A stretch of DNA of 64,000 nt from Pseudomonadota bacterium (GCA_023393525.1 JAEWKZ010000013.1:1-64000); one strand, 5' to 3'; shown: positions 9,903 to 19,069, numbered from the stretch's first letter. The notes: generated by a model not told the origin, from the sequence alone. Numbers and translations: made by a program.

Positions 9903-10676
9903 ATGCAAAAAAAGTATCGTGCGTGTGAAGGAAAAACAGTTCTGGTTGTCGATGACGACGAGATATGCCGCTGCGTGACCGGGGAAATCCTGGGCAACCT
10001 GGGACTGCGCGTTCATCTTGCCCCCGACGCCGAGCACGCCGTCACCCTGGCCAAACACCACGCCTACGATCTCATCATGCTCGACATGCACATGCCGGAC
10101 ATGAACGGGGAGCAGCTCGCGGAAGAAATCCTGGAATTCGACAACGTCATGAAAGAAGCGGTGTTCCTGCTCACAGGCGAGGAGGACATCGCGGAAGTGA
10201 AGACGACGGCGCAAGGATTGAAATTGGGCGTTCTGCGCAAGCCGCTTGAAGGAGCTTGGGTCGAATCGTATTTTTCCAGGCAGACTGCGACCGAAGACGA
10301 GGCGGTCTACGCAGGGCCCCGAATCGAAGGATTCGACACCAGCCGCGCCATCAAAAACTTCATGGGCTACGAATCCGCTTTTTTCAACATTTTGCGGGAA
10401 TTCCCCGATTACGGGGCGAAGTTCATCGCCGAATACGCCTCGTACCTGAGAACAAAAAATTTCAAGGAGTGCCAGCGGCTCGCACACAGCATCAAGGGGT
10501 CGTCACTGATGATCGGGGCCGGGGAAATCAACAAACTGGCCAAGGAACTCGAATCGACCTGTCATTCCTCAACCGACATGCGTCAGATAGAAGCCTCGTT
10601 CAGAAAAATCGAAGAAAAAATTCTTCAGGCGTCGGAAAGCGTCAAAAAGCATTTCAAGCAGCACCACGATCAATGA
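9903..10676 (+). CDS. Receiver-HPt phosphorelay protein
   Basis: A 257-residue two-domain signalling protein without DNA-binding or kinase parts. The receiver (residues about 10-130) has the acidic cluster VVDDDE, phosphoacceptor Asp61 in IMLDMHMPDMNG, and the KP motif (LRKPLEG). The C-terminal half is a histidine phosphotransfer domain with His195 in LAHSIKGSSLMIGA. It could accept phosphate on Asp61 or His195 and pass it to the LuxR-type regulator encoded just upstream. Separate production of relay modules is common in Desulfovibrionales; the pairing here is inferred from proximity only. Confidence 0.88.
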   Translation: MQKKYRACEGKTVLVVDDDEICRCVTGEILGNLGLRVHLAPDAEHAVTLAKHHAYDLIMLDMHMPDMNGEQLAEEILEFDNVMKEAVFLLTGEEDIAEVKTTAQGLKLGVLRKPLEGAWVESYFSRQTATEDEAVYAGPRIEGFDTSRAIKNFMGYESAFFNILREFPDYGAKFIAEYASYLRTKNFKECQRLAHSIKGSSLMIGAGEINKLAKELESTCHSSTDMRQIEASFRKIEEKILQASESVKKHFKQHHDQ

Positions 10677-10758
10677 CCGACGGGCCTTGAAACCAAGCCC
10701 CTCCAGCCCAAGGCCGCCCGCAGGCGTTGCCTTTGCAGCCTGTGTCCGCGCGTTGCGC

Positions 10759-13071
10759 CTATCCGAGCGAAAAAAGACGCACCCCGGCGGGATGGTCCTC
10801 CAGCCTAAGTCCCATGGCGGCCAATTCCGCACGCAGAGCGTCGGCCAAGGCGTAATTCTTGGCTTGGCGCGCCTCGTCGCGGCGGGCGACAAGGTCGCAA
10901 GCCTCCCGGGGCCATTGCCGCCTGGTCAGAGGCAGGCGCGAATGTTCGAGAAAACCGAGCACGCGGTCGCAACACAGCAGCTGTTCGGCCACCAGGGCGG
11001 CTTCGGGGGCGCTCATTTTGCCCGCGCGGCTGTTGACGCTTTTGGCGAAGGCGAAAAGGACCGGCCAGAAATGGGCCAGATCGAGATTGTCATCCAGAGC
11101 CGAGGCGAAGGCGGTCTTCAGGTCGTAATTGGCCTGCTCCAGTTCCGGGCTCATGCCCGTCCCCTCGCCGCCCAGGGAGGCGGAAACGTAGGCATCCTGA
11201 AGCCGATTCTGATTCTTTACCCACATGACCAGACTTTCCGACGAAAAGGCCAGGGACTTCATGTAGGAAGCGGACAAGAACCACAGGCGCAAGGCCGCTC
11301 CCGCACCCGCGATCTCCAGGGCCTCGGACAGGGAAGGCACGGTCTCGCCCTGTTCGCGCGGGGTCACGGGCTGGGACACCATCCAGGCCAGAGGGCGGAC
11401 TCCGGCCCCTGCGCTCCAGATGGCGCCGAAATTATCCAGATGCGGAAAGCGGTGCGACTCCCCCGCCATCATGACCGACACCGAGCCCAGGGCATCCAGG
11501 GCCGTGGCCGCCAGTTGCAGAAACCAGCTCGGGCGCACCTTGCCCCATTCGGTCTCAAGCACATCGCCCAGCTTCAAGTCCTGTAGCGTCGCCCTTTTCA
11601 GCAAGGTGAAATCGGCGGGATTTTCCTTGGCATAGTCGGCCAGATCCACGGTATAGCCCAGATTCATGCCCGCCGTGTCCACGCAGGAGATCCGCCCGTA
11701 GGTCTTGTCGCGGGCCACGTCGAAATAAACGGACCGCAGCTTTTCGTAGGCCTGCCCCTTGGCCAGCAGCTTGCGAGCGAGATCCAGGGCCCGATCCTGA
11801 CTGGCTCCGGCCAGAGGGAAAAGCACGGTGTCGGAAACGCCAAGCCTCCCGGCCTGGGCCAGCATGAACTCCCTCGCCCGCGCCCCGAAGTCCCGCAACC
11901 CGATCTTGGCTTCGCGGGCGGCGGCCAGGGCGCGGTCGTCCATGTCGGCCAGGCCCACGGCCATGCGGACCTTCTGCCCGCGCTCGGTCAGCGCCCTGCC
12001 CAGAACATCGAGCCAGACGATGCGCCGCCACACGTCCAGCTCGCCAAGATCGTCCAGGCTCGGACCGGGCGTGAACAGCGCGTGCCCGCCGGCGGGGCTG
12101 CCCAGGCATTCGACGCAATCACCGGCCACGTTGCGCACGCCCAGTCCATGCCGGGCCTGGGGCGAAAAGAGCGTGGTCGAAAGATAGCGCTCACCCGTGT
12201 CGGGACAGATGAACACAATGAGCCCCTCTTCCCCGGCTTCATCCAGCTCCCGTGCGACGCGCAAGGCGCCGGCCAGCGCCGCTCCGGCGCTCATTCCCGA
12301 TAGAATCCCCTCTTCCCGGGCCAAGCGGCGCGAACAATCGAAGGCCTCCTCGTCCTCGACATGGATGATCCGGTCCAGGGCGCGCTTGTCATAGATGCCT
12401 GGAGGATAGGACTCCTGCATGTTCTTGAGGCCCTGGATCTTGTGCCCGGCATAGGGCTCCACTGCCACGACACGGATGCCGGGGGCCGATTCCTTCATGC
12501 GCTTGGCGATGCCCATGGCCGTGCCCGAGGTGCCGAGGCTCACGACAACATGGGTGGCCCGGCCCTCGGTCTGCTCAATGATCTCGCGGCCCGTGCCCAT
12601 GTAGTGTGCGGCAATGCTGGCCGGGTTGTTGAACTGGTCCATGAGCACGTAGGTCTGCGACTCTTCGCGGGCCAGGCGGTAGGCTTCCTCGATGGCGCCG
12701 TCCGTGCCGAGCCGCCCCGGAGTGAGCCGCAGCTCCGCGCCGAAGGCGCGCATGATGCGCTTGCGTTCCTCGGAGGCCGAATCGGGCATGAGCAGGGTCA
12801 ATTTGTAGCCCTTGACCGCGCAGACCATGGCCAAACCCACGCCGGTGTTGCCGCTGGTGGCCTCGATGACGGTCTTGTCCGGCGTCAATTCGCCGGAAGC
12901 CTCGGCCGCCTCGATCATGGCCAGGGCCACGCGATCCTTGATGGACCCGCCAACATTCTGGGCTTCGAGCTTGGTCGCCAGGCGGATGCGCGGATGCGGA
13001 AAGACGCGGTTCAGATAGACAACGGGAGTGGCCCCGATAAGGGAGAGAATGGTCGGATGGATCATGGACAT
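10759..13071 (-). CDS. Cysteine synthase fused to a degenerate cysteinyl-tRNA synthetase
   Basis: 770 residues. Residues 1-310 are a PLP-dependent O-acetylserine sulfhydrylase/CysK-type domain: PLP lysine Lys45 in GGSIKDR, substrate loop EATSGNTGVG at 70-79, phosphate loop SLGTSGT at 178-184. Residues 330-770 align with class I CysRS through to the C-terminal helices (ARQAKNYALADALRAELAAM). The catalytic parts of CysRS are gone: HIGH is replaced by GELD-type sequence near 343, the zinc cysteines of the CGxTVYD and WHIECSAM motifs become FTPGPS and WFLQLAAT, and KMSKS is absent near 580. So it likely makes cysteine, while the CysRS part may bind tRNA, cysteine or a partner. It is a single-gene unit with a GC-rich leader. 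Confidence 0.88.
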   Translation of the reverse strand: MSMIHPTILSLIGATPVVYLNRVFPHPRIRLATKLEAQNVGGSIKDRVALAMIEAAEASGELTPDKTVIEATSGNTGVGLAMVCAVKGYKLTLLMPDSASEERKRIMRAFGAELRLTPGRLGTDGAIEEAYRLAREESQTYVLMDQFNNPASIAAHYMGTGREIIEQTEGRATHVVVSLGTSGTAMGIAKRMKESAPGIRVVAVEPYAGHKIQGLKNMQESYPPGIYDKRALDRIIHVEDEEAFDCSRRLAREEGILSGMSAGAALAGALRVARELDEAGEEGLIVFICPDTGERYLSTTLFSPQARHGLGVRNVAGDCVECLGSPAGGHALFTPGPSLDDLGELDVWRRIVWLDVLGRALTERGQKVRMAVGLADMDDRALAAAREAKIGLRDFGARAREFMLAQAGRLGVSDTVLFPLAGASQDRALDLARKLLAKGQAYEKLRSVYFDVARDKTYGRISCVDTAGMNLGYTVDLADYAKENPADFTLLKRATLQDLKLGDVLETEWGKVRPSWFLQLAATALDALGSVSVMMAGESHRFPHLDNFGAIWSAGAGVRPLAWMVSQPVTPREQGETVPSLSEALEIAGAGAALRLWFLSASYMKSLAFSSESLVMWVKNQNRLQDAYVSASLGGEGTGMSPELEQANYDLKTAFASALDDNLDLAHFWPVLFAFAKSVNSRAGKMSAPEAALVAEQLLCCDRVLGFLEHSRLPLTRRQWPREACDLVARRDEARQAKNYALADALRAELAAMGLRLEDHPAGVRLFSLG

Positions 13072-13114
13072 AACCCTGCTGATGGATTGGACGGAAGGGC
13101 GTAAACCTAGGGCA

Positions 13115-13149
13115 AAACCCGGTTCCGGGCAAGAGGCGGTTCGCCGCCT
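13115..13149 (-). promoter_or_regulatory. Hairpins in the leader of the cysteine synthase fusion gene
   Basis: Reading leftwards, AGGCGG-CGAA-CCGCCT (13134-13149) is followed by a short CCCG-GAAC-CGGG stem and TTTT (13115-13130), 45-75 bases before the ATG at 13071. The second looks like a small terminator, so attenuation is conceivable. The stems are short and the idea is speculative. Confidence 0.3.
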
Positions 13150-13263
13150 GGGGCGTAATCCCCCTGCTCTTTGCTGACTGGTTACAGACTCATCTCAGGG
13201 GTCGCATCTTGAATCTTGAATTTGTTTCATCTCGACCCCTTTCTTCATCCTCCGAAACCCAGC

Positions 13264-13294
13264 AAAAAAGGCCACCCGTTGCCGGGCGGCCTTT
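13264..13294 (-). terminator. Terminator of the Hdr-like gene
   Basis: On the minus strand AAAGGCC-GCCCG, a short loop, CGGGT-GGCCTTT and a T-run form a strong stem 39 bases past the stop codon of the gene ending at 13333. Confidence 0.8.
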
Positions 13295-13332
13295 GAAGTT
13301 GTTTGAAAAACAGCTCAAAGACTGAAAACAGG

Positions 13333-14643
13333 CTATTCTTCCATCGGCTCCAGCCCCAGCCGCTCCCACTGCTCCCGCGCCTCGGCCTGGGCCGTGGCGA
13401 CGCGCTCGGCCTCCCACGGTTCGATGACCAGGGCCTCGGCCACCAGCTGCCAGATGTATTTCACCTCGTAGGTACAGTCGGGGTAGAATTTGGGGATGCG
13501 GCGCATGATCTGGTCGCGGCAGTTGGAGCAGCCCACGACCACCACGTCCGCGCCCGAATCCTTGATCTGCCGGTATTTGTAGCGCGCGTGCCAGGCCGAC
13601 TGCTCCTCGAAGGGCATGGGCCACATGCCGCCGCCCGCGCCGCAGCAGAAATTCTTCTCCCGCGTCGGGGTCAGTTCCACGAAGTCGTCCACGCAGGCCG
13701 CCACGATCTCGCGCGGCTCGTCGAAAAAGCCCTTGCCGTAATGCGCGGCCAGCTCGCGTCCGTGTTTGCACGAATCGTGAAAGGTGAAGCGCTTGCCCTT
13801 GTGCACGCTTTTGTCCAGGCGGATGCGCCCCTGGCGGATGAGATCCAGCAAATAATCGTAGAGATAGACATGCCCCACGGCATTGTCCGGATTCTCCGCC
13901 GCCAGCGCACTCATGCCCTTGCGGCAGCCATAGGACCCGCCGCCGCAATCCGGCATGATCATGGTCTTTATGGCGTTTGAGCGCATGTATTCGATCTTGC
14001 GCCGCGCGAGTTCCCTGTTTCCTTCGTAGTTGCCGGTGAAGAGCGCCCAGTCCACGGCCTCCCAGCCTTCCGACGGCACGGTCCAGTTCTCGCGGGCGGC
14101 ATAGAAGATCTTCCACCACCAGAACTGGTCCTCGAAATCGCCGTACACTTCCTTGGAATTGGGAAAAAAGAGGATGTCCGCGCCCGCCCGGTCCACCGGC
14201 ACGTAAAAGCCGGGGCATTCCTCGGCCAGGTCCGCGCCCAGATCGCGCATGCCTTCGAGGTACTCCTCGCGGCTGATGGCCAGATTGTTGCCCGTGGCCA
14301 GATTGTTGGCCATGCCCTTGTGCAGGGAGCCGGGCACCGCCTCGCGCGGGCGCAGGCTCTTCATGTGGCCCATGACGGAGGGGATGTCGATGCCCGCCGG
14401 GCAGACCCCGGCGCAGCGTCCGCAGCCCGTGCACAGCCAGGGAAAATCCGACGCCACGACCTCGTCAACCAGGCCGTTGGCCAGCATGCGCATGACCTTG
14501 CGCGTATCCCACCCGCCCATGCCGGGCGTGCCCGTGACCGGGCAGCCATTGGCGCATGATCCGCAGACCATGCAGGATGAAAAATCGAAGCGCTCCAGAA
14601 AGGAGCGCAGATCCGTACTCATAAATGATGACGAGATACTCAT
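13333..14643 (-). CDS. HdrD/DsrK-like iron-sulfur reductase protein
   Basis: A 436-residue soluble electron-transfer protein of the heterodisulfide-reductase catalytic-subunit family. Two [4Fe-4S] motifs lie at Cys24/27/30/34 (CMVCGSCANGCP) and Cys71/74/77/81 (CTGCGRCAGVCP). Two CCG-type regions follow: the first is degenerate (MPDCGGGSYGC), the second complete (FHDSCKHGRE, FCCGAGGG, GCSNCRDQ) and likely to hold the special non-cubane cluster. The family includes DsrK, TmcB and HdrD, but no membrane cytochrome, flavoprotein or other Hdr subunit is adjacent, so its partner is unknown. ATG at 14643 follows AAGGA; a terminator closes the gene. It stands alone between unrelated genes. Confidence 0.85.
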   Translation of the reverse strand: MSISSSFMSTDLRSFLERFDFSSCMVCGSCANGCPVTGTPGMGGWDTRKVMRMLANGLVDEVVASDFPWLCTGCGRCAGVCPAGIDIPSVMGHMKSLRPREAVPGSLHKGMANNLATGNNLAISREEYLEGMRDLGADLAEECPGFYVPVDRAGADILFFPNSKEVYGDFEDQFWWWKIFYAARENWTVPSEGWEAVDWALFTGNYEGNRELARRKIEYMRSNAIKTMIMPDCGGGSYGCRKGMSALAAENPDNAVGHVYLYDYLLDLIRQGRIRLDKSVHKGKRFTFHDSCKHGRELAAHYGKGFFDEPREIVAACVDDFVELTPTREKNFCCGAGGGMWPMPFEEQSAWHARYKYRQIKDSGADVVVVGCSNCRDQIMRRIPKFYPDCTYEVKYIWQLVAEALVIEPWEAERVATAQAEAREQWERLGLEPMEE

Positions 14644-14926
14644 AGCTATCCTTGCCCGACACTGACCATCACATCCAGGCTTAAAAAGTATCTTTCAGCA
14701 ATATTCACAAGTCAACAAATTATGTTCGTTTTCGAAAATCTGAATGCCTCACGAGGCTCCGAACCTGGCTCCAGGCTCGTGCAACGCTCAAGATGCGCGC
14801 AACTCATTATTCAAAAACGAAATGCATATTAATCAGTACACACGGACTCCGCGCTCTTGAATTCATAACGATTTCAATCTATACGCACTTTTGACAATGT
14901 CCCACCTTCATCACCCAGGATTATTC

Positions 14927-15712
14927 ATGCGTATCGGACTTGCCACCGCACCCGTTCCCGAGACTCTGGAGCATTCGCTCAGCCACATTTTCGACTTCAT
15001 GGATCAGGCCGCCCCGTTCGACGTGGATCTGATCTGCTTTCCCGAAGCCTATCTGCCCGGAATGCGCGGACAGGGCTTTTCCATCCCCCTGTGCGAACAG
15101 GCGGAGCTTCGCGCCGCCCTCTCGCGAGTCTGCGAAGCGGCTGCCGACCACCACATGGGAGTCATCCTGCCCATGGAATGGCCTTCGGAGCAGGGGCGCT
15201 ACAATCTGGTGCAGGTCATTTCGCCCGAAGGAAAGATCCTGGGACGGCAATGCAAAACCCAGCTCGATCCGGAAGAGGACGGGCTCTACATCCCCGGACG
15301 GGGGCGACAGATTTTCGAGGTCGGCGGAGTCAAGTTCGGGGTGTCGATCTGCCACGAGGGGTGGCGCTACCCGGAAACGGTGCGTTGGGCCGCCTGCCGG
15401 GGCGCGCAGATCGTCTTTCATCCGCAGTGCACGGGCAGCAACGCGTCGGAACGTTCGGCGCACGAATGGGGCGATCCCGACGGCCCGTATTACGAAAAAG
15501 CCATGGTCTGCCGCAGCGTCGAGAACGGCATTTTCTTCGCCAGCGTGAATTACGCCCTGAGCTGCCAGTATTCCGCAACCAGCCTGGTCGCGCCCGACGG
15601 ATCGTGTCTGGCCCACCAGCCCTATGGGCAGCCCGGACTTTTGGTGCAACAATTGGAGCTGGAGCTGGCTTCCGGCCTACCGGCCAGACGCTTTGCGCCG
15701 GACCGCTACTGA
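14927..15712 (+). CDS. Carbon-nitrogen hydrolase (nitrilase superfamily)
   Basis: A 261-residue cytoplasmic amidase/nitrilase-type enzyme that cleaves a non-peptide C-N bond. The Glu-Lys-Cys triad is visible: Glu40 (FPEAYLPG), Lys110 (QCKTQLDPEEDG) and Cys142 (SICHEGWRYPE). Length is normal for the superfamily. The ATG at 14927 has AGGA six bases upstream and is preferred over in-frame TTG 14891 and ATG 14897. It ends seven bases from the convergent regulator gene. Substrate cannot be assigned; deaminated glutathione, omega-amides or carbamoylated amines are all possible in this family. Confidence 0.85.
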   Translation: MRIGLATAPVPETLEHSLSHIFDFMDQAAPFDVDLICFPEAYLPGMRGQGFSIPLCEQAELRAALSRVCEAAADHHMGVILPMEWPSEQGRYNLVQVISPEGKILGRQCKTQLDPEEDGLYIPGRGRQIFEVGGVKFGVSICHEGWRYPETVRWAACRGAQIVFHPQCTGSNASERSAHEWGDPDGPYYEKAMVCRSVENGIFFASVNYALSCQYSATSLVAPDGSCLAHQPYGQPGLLVQQLELELASGLPARRFAPDRY

Positions 15713-15718
15713 AACGCT

Positions 15719-17059
15719 TTACTGCCCATCCAGTCCGAATTTCTTCATCTTGCTGCGCAAGGTGACCCGCGTCACGCCAAGAACCCGGGCCGCCTCGCTT
15801 TTGTTGTTGCCGACCTGCTCCAGGGCGCGCGCGATGGCCTCGCGCTCGGCGTCCTCCAGTGACTGCCCCGCAGGCGCGGCATCGACGCTTTTTTCGCTTC
15901 CGCGCAGGTTCGCGGGCAGGTCGGCCTCGGTGACCAGCTCGCCGGGCGAGAGAATGACCGCCCGTTCCACCACGTTCTCAAGCTCGCGCACGTTCCCCGG
16001 CCAGTCGTAATGCAGCATCAGATCCATGACCCGGGGCGAAAAGCCGCGAAAGGTCTTGCGGTTGCGCCGGGCGAAGCGGTTCAGGAAATGCCGGGCCAGG
16101 AGAGGAATGTCCTCGAGCCGCTCCCGCAAGGCGGGAACGCGCAAGGCGATGACGTTCAAGCGATAGTACAGATCTTCGCGAAAGCCCCCGCCCTGAACTT
16201 CGGCCTCCAGATCGCGGTTGGTCGCGGCGAGAACCCGCACATCGACCCGGATCGCCTTGTCGCTGCCCAGGCGCTGCACCTCCCCCTGTTGCAGGGCGCG
16301 CAAGAGCTTGGCTTGGAGCGCGGGAGCCATCTCCCCGATCTCGTCCAGAAAAAGCGTTCCTCCGTCGGCCTGCACGAACCTTCCGTCCCGCTGGCGCTGC
16401 GCTCCGGTGTAGGCCCCCTTTTCGTGACCGAAGAGTTCGCTTTCCAGCAGATTTTCAGCCAGGGCCGCGCAATTGACCGTGACCAGCGGACGTTTCCTGC
16501 GTGGGCTGCCCTCGTGCAGCGCCTTGGCCACCAGCTCCTTGCCCGTGCCCGATTCTCCCAGAATCAGCACCGACGCCTCCGATGGGGCCACGGCCCGGAT
16601 CATGGCCGCGAGTTCGCGCATGGGGGGCGAATCGCCGATCATCTCCGAAACCGGGTCGGCCTCTCCGCTTGGGGCCTGCTCCGGACGGTGGGCCGCGCCC
16701 TGCGCCAATGCCCGCTCAAGCCCCTGTCGCAGCTCCTCGAAATCCAGGGGCTTGTGCAGGTAATCGAGCGCCCCGGCCTTCAAGGCCCGCACCGCCACGT
16801 CCACGGAAGAGTAGGCGGTCATGATCAGCACGGGCAGATAGGGATTGTAGAGCTTTATGCGTCGCAAAGCCTCTATGCCGTCCACTTCGGCCATGCGTAC
16901 GTCGGTCAGGACCACATCGTAGGCGCGCTGACGCACCTTGTTCACGGCCATGCCCCCGTCGTCGGCCGTATCGACCTCGTACCCCCAGCTGCCAAGCATG
17001 GCCACCAGCATGGTCATGTGCGCCCGGTCATCGTCGACCACCAGAATTCGCGCCTTCAT
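15719..17059 (-). CDS. zraR: ZraR/HydG-like sigma54-dependent response regulator
   Basis: A 446-residue NtrC-type activator: receiver with phosphoacceptor Asp53 (VVLTDVRMAEVDG), AAA+ domain with Walker A GESGTGKE at 168-175 and sigma54 loop GAYTGA at 215-220, and C-terminal Fis-type helix-turn-helix (NNKSEAARVLGVTRVTLRSKM). Its start overlaps the kinase gene by four bases. The kinase is close to ZraS, and a ZraP-like gene with a sigma54-like promoter lies 2 kb away, so envelope or metal stress control is the likely job. The symbol is given by similarity of the set, not by confirmed orthology. Confidence 0.85.
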   Translation of the reverse strand: MKARILVVDDDRAHMTMLVAMLGSWGYEVDTADDGGMAVNKVRQRAYDVVLTDVRMAEVDGIEALRRIKLYNPYLPVLIMTAYSSVDVAVRALKAGALDYLHKPLDFEELRQGLERALAQGAAHRPEQAPSGEADPVSEMIGDSPPMRELAAMIRAVAPSEASVLILGESGTGKELVAKALHEGSPRRKRPLVTVNCAALAENLLESELFGHEKGAYTGAQRQRDGRFVQADGGTLFLDEIGEMAPALQAKLLRALQQGEVQRLGSDKAIRVDVRVLAATNRDLEAEVQGGGFREDLYYRLNVIALRVPALRERLEDIPLLARHFLNRFARRNRKTFRGFSPRVMDLMLHYDWPGNVRELENVVERAVILSPGELVTEADLPANLRGSEKSVDAAPAGQSLEDAEREAIARALEQVGNNKSEAARVLGVTRVTLRSKMKKFGLDGQ

Positions 17060-18402
17060 CGGTTCTCTCCCTTCAACGGCAGATCAAGCACCACCTGCGT
17101 GCCCTGCCCCGGTTCGGAAACGACCCGCACTCCCCCGCCGTGGGCCTCGACCAAAGTGCGCACCGTGGCCAGTCCAATCCCGGTGCCCTGATTCTTGGTG
17201 GTGAAATACGGATCGAATATCTTGTCCAGGTCCTGGGCGGGAATTCCCGAACCGGTATCGGCCACGCGCAGTTCCAGCCGATCCTTGGCGCTGTGGGCCG
17301 AAACGGTCAGCGTGCCGCCCCCGGGCATGGCCTGGATCGCGTTCAGCAGCAGGTTCAGCAGGGCTTGCAGCATGCGGTCGGCGTCAAGGACGGCGGTGAG
17401 CTCGGCGAGGCGCTCCCGCACGACGATTCCCCGGCTGCGACAATCCCCTTCCACCAGTTTCAGGGCATGCCGGACAAGCTCGGGCACCACGACCGGGGCC
17501 AGACGCAGCTCCGACGGACGGGTCAGGTCGAGAAGCTCGGTCACGACCCGATTCAGGCGCTCGACCTCGCCCACCATGACCTCGGCCAACTCCCGGTCCT
17601 GGGTCCCGGGTTCGAATTTTGCCCCGAAATAGGTGGCGAAGCCCTTGATGGAACTCAATGGATTGCGGATCTCGTGCGCCACACCGGCGGCCAGGGTGCC
17701 AAGCGCGGCCAGACGCTCCCTCCTGGCCACTTCTTTTTCGAGTTCTGCCACCTTACGCCGCCAGAAAAGCGTCACCGCCCCGGCGAAAGCCAGGGCCAGA
17801 CAAAGGCCGCCGGCCATGGCCAGGGTCAGCATGTCCTTGCGCACGGCGTGCAGGTAGGCGGAGGCGTCAAGACCGACGGCGATGAGCGTGCGTTCCTCGT
17901 CCGCGCGGAAGCCGTGCTCCATCCCCCCATGCATCGTGGAGCGCCGGGGGGGCCTGGAAAACCTGTAGACCACGAAAAGCGACTCCTCGCCGGACTGGAT
18001 GATTTCCCAGGCCGCCTCGGAGGTTGCGGGCAGCGCGGCCAGCCTCACGGCCGTGACTCCGACGCCTGGCTCGGCCTCGCTCAAGGCCTCGAAGCGCCCC
18101 TGGGCATCGACCAGACCCAGAAAGCGCAAGTCCCCCTGCCGGATCATCTCGTCCATCAGGAAACGCAGCCTGAACTGCCGCCCTTCCTGACCGCGCATGC
18201 CCATGCGCCTGGCGGCCTCCACGGCCCGGATCAGGGTTTCGCCCTGGGTGGTCAGGATGCGGGCGATGGTACGCTGCTCCCGCTGCCGGCCCTGCACGGC
18301 GAGCCAGATCAAAATCACGGCGGCCAGCACCGCCGACACGAAAAGGAGCAGGCCGCGCCGCCGCCGAAAAACGGATATGGGAGAAGATGGTTGAGCCGTC
18401 AT
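17056..18402 (-). CDS. zraS: ZraS/HydH-like sensor histidine kinase
   Basis: A 448-residue membrane kinase. Membrane helices at about 17-36 and 191-213 enclose a periplasmic sensor of 150 residues that carries a His/Met-rich stretch (MHGGMEH, residues 157-163), suggesting metal sensing. Phosphoacceptor His243 lies in GVAHEIRNPLSSIKG, and ATP-binding motifs include DTGSGIPAQDLDKIFDPY and GTGIGLATV. The LAALGTLAAGVAHEIRNPLSSIKG block is almost that of E. coli ZraS. It is translated first and coupled to the regulator. Zinc is the ligand of ZraS; here the metal is unproven. Confidence 0.85.
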   Translation of the reverse strand: MTAQPSSPISVFRRRRGLLLFVSAVLAAVILIWLAVQGRQREQRTIARILTTQGETLIRAVEAARRMGMRGQEGRQFRLRFLMDEMIRQGDLRFLGLVDAQGRFEALSEAEPGVGVTAVRLAALPATSEAAWEIIQSGEESLFVVYRFSRPPRRSTMHGGMEHGFRADEERTLIAVGLDASAYLHAVRKDMLTLAMAGGLCLALAFAGAVTLFWRRKVAELEKEVARRERLAALGTLAAGVAHEIRNPLSSIKGFATYFGAKFEPGTQDRELAEVMVGEVERLNRVVTELLDLTRPSELRLAPVVVPELVRHALKLVEGDCRSRGIVVRERLAELTAVLDADRMLQALLNLLLNAIQAMPGGGTLTVSAHSAKDRLELRVADTGSGIPAQDLDKIFDPYFTTKNQGTGIGLATVRTLVEAHGGGVRVVSEPGQGTQVVLDLPLKGENR

Positions 18403-18585
18403 TGAGTGACAATCCTTAATCGGGGCCGTTGCCTACAGCCTCGCGGTCGGTTGAAATCCACGCTGAAACTATCAATATCGGCTGGTTCTAGCAAATATCC
18501 TGCCTGCCGGATCAAGCGCCCGCATCGCGTCCACTCATTGCCAGCCCGAAAAGGATTTCGTAGGCAGGCGGAAAAGGAGGTTTTC

Positions 18586-18915
18586 ATGAGCTTGAGCACT
18601 CTACAGGAAGACGTCGACGCATGGGTCAAGACCGTCGGGGTCCGCTATTTTTCCGAACTGACCAATCTGGGCATCCTCATGGAGGAAGTCGGAGAAGTGG
18701 CCCGCATCATGACCCGCCGCTACGGCGACCAGAGCTTCAAGGAGAACGAGAAAAACGACCTCGGCGACGAGCTGGCCGACGTCCTCTTCGTGCTTACCTG
18801 CATCGCCAACCAGACCGGCGTCGACCTGACCGAAGCCATGCGCCGCAATCTACAAAAAAAGACCCTGCGCGACGCGAACCGACACAAAAACAATCCCAAG
18901 CTTCACTCGGCCTGA
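18586..18915 (+). CDS. MazG-type nucleotide pyrophosphohydrolase
   Basis: A 109-residue single-domain all-alpha NTP pyrophosphatase of the MazG/RS21-C6 class. Metal-binding acidic motifs are EEVGEVAR near 32-39 and DELADVLF near 64-71. It removes pyrophosphate from (d)NTPs, often damaged ones. ATG at 18586 has a perfect AAGGAGG at 18574-18580. It stands alone, divergent from the zraS-like gene. Confidence 0.88.
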   Translation: MSLSTLQEDVDAWVKTVGVRYFSELTNLGILMEEVGEVARIMTRRYGDQSFKENEKNDLGDELADVLFVLTCIANQTGVDLTEAMRRNLQKKTLRDANRHKNNPKLHSA

Positions 18916-19000
18916 ACCTGGTCAGATTCTGACCACGGCAAGCGCGCCGGCTGGTTAAATTTTATCCGGTGTCCGCAGCCCGCAAACGCCAGGTTCCGCA

Positions 19001-19046
19001 TATTTCGGAATAAAAATCCATAAAGTCATATAGTTATGCCGAAATA
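19001..19046. promoter_or_regulatory. Pair of dyad sites upstream of the ZraP-like gene
   Basis: TATTTCGGAATAA (19001-19013) and TTATGCCGAAATA (19034-19046) are reverse complements apart from one base. Each is itself an imperfect palindrome. Centre spacing is 33 bases, about three helical turns, just upstream of the -24 element. Likely binding sites of the ZraR-like activator, though closer to the promoter than most enhancer sites. Confidence 0.55.
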
Positions 19047-19053
19047 CCGGCAC

Positions 19054-19069
19054 TGGCACGCCCCTTGAT
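19054..19069 (+). promoter_or_regulatory. Sigma54-like promoter of the ZraP-like gene
   Basis: TGGCACGCCCCTTGAT: perfect -24 element and correct GG-N10 spacing; the -12 element is TTGAT rather than TTGCA/T. Predicted start near 19080, 36 nt before the ATG. Confidence 0.6.

Noticed and set aside
13190..14434. A second minus-strand frame overlapping the Hdr-like gene
   Set aside because: Reads Arg/Gly-rich nonsense in another frame of the same gene.
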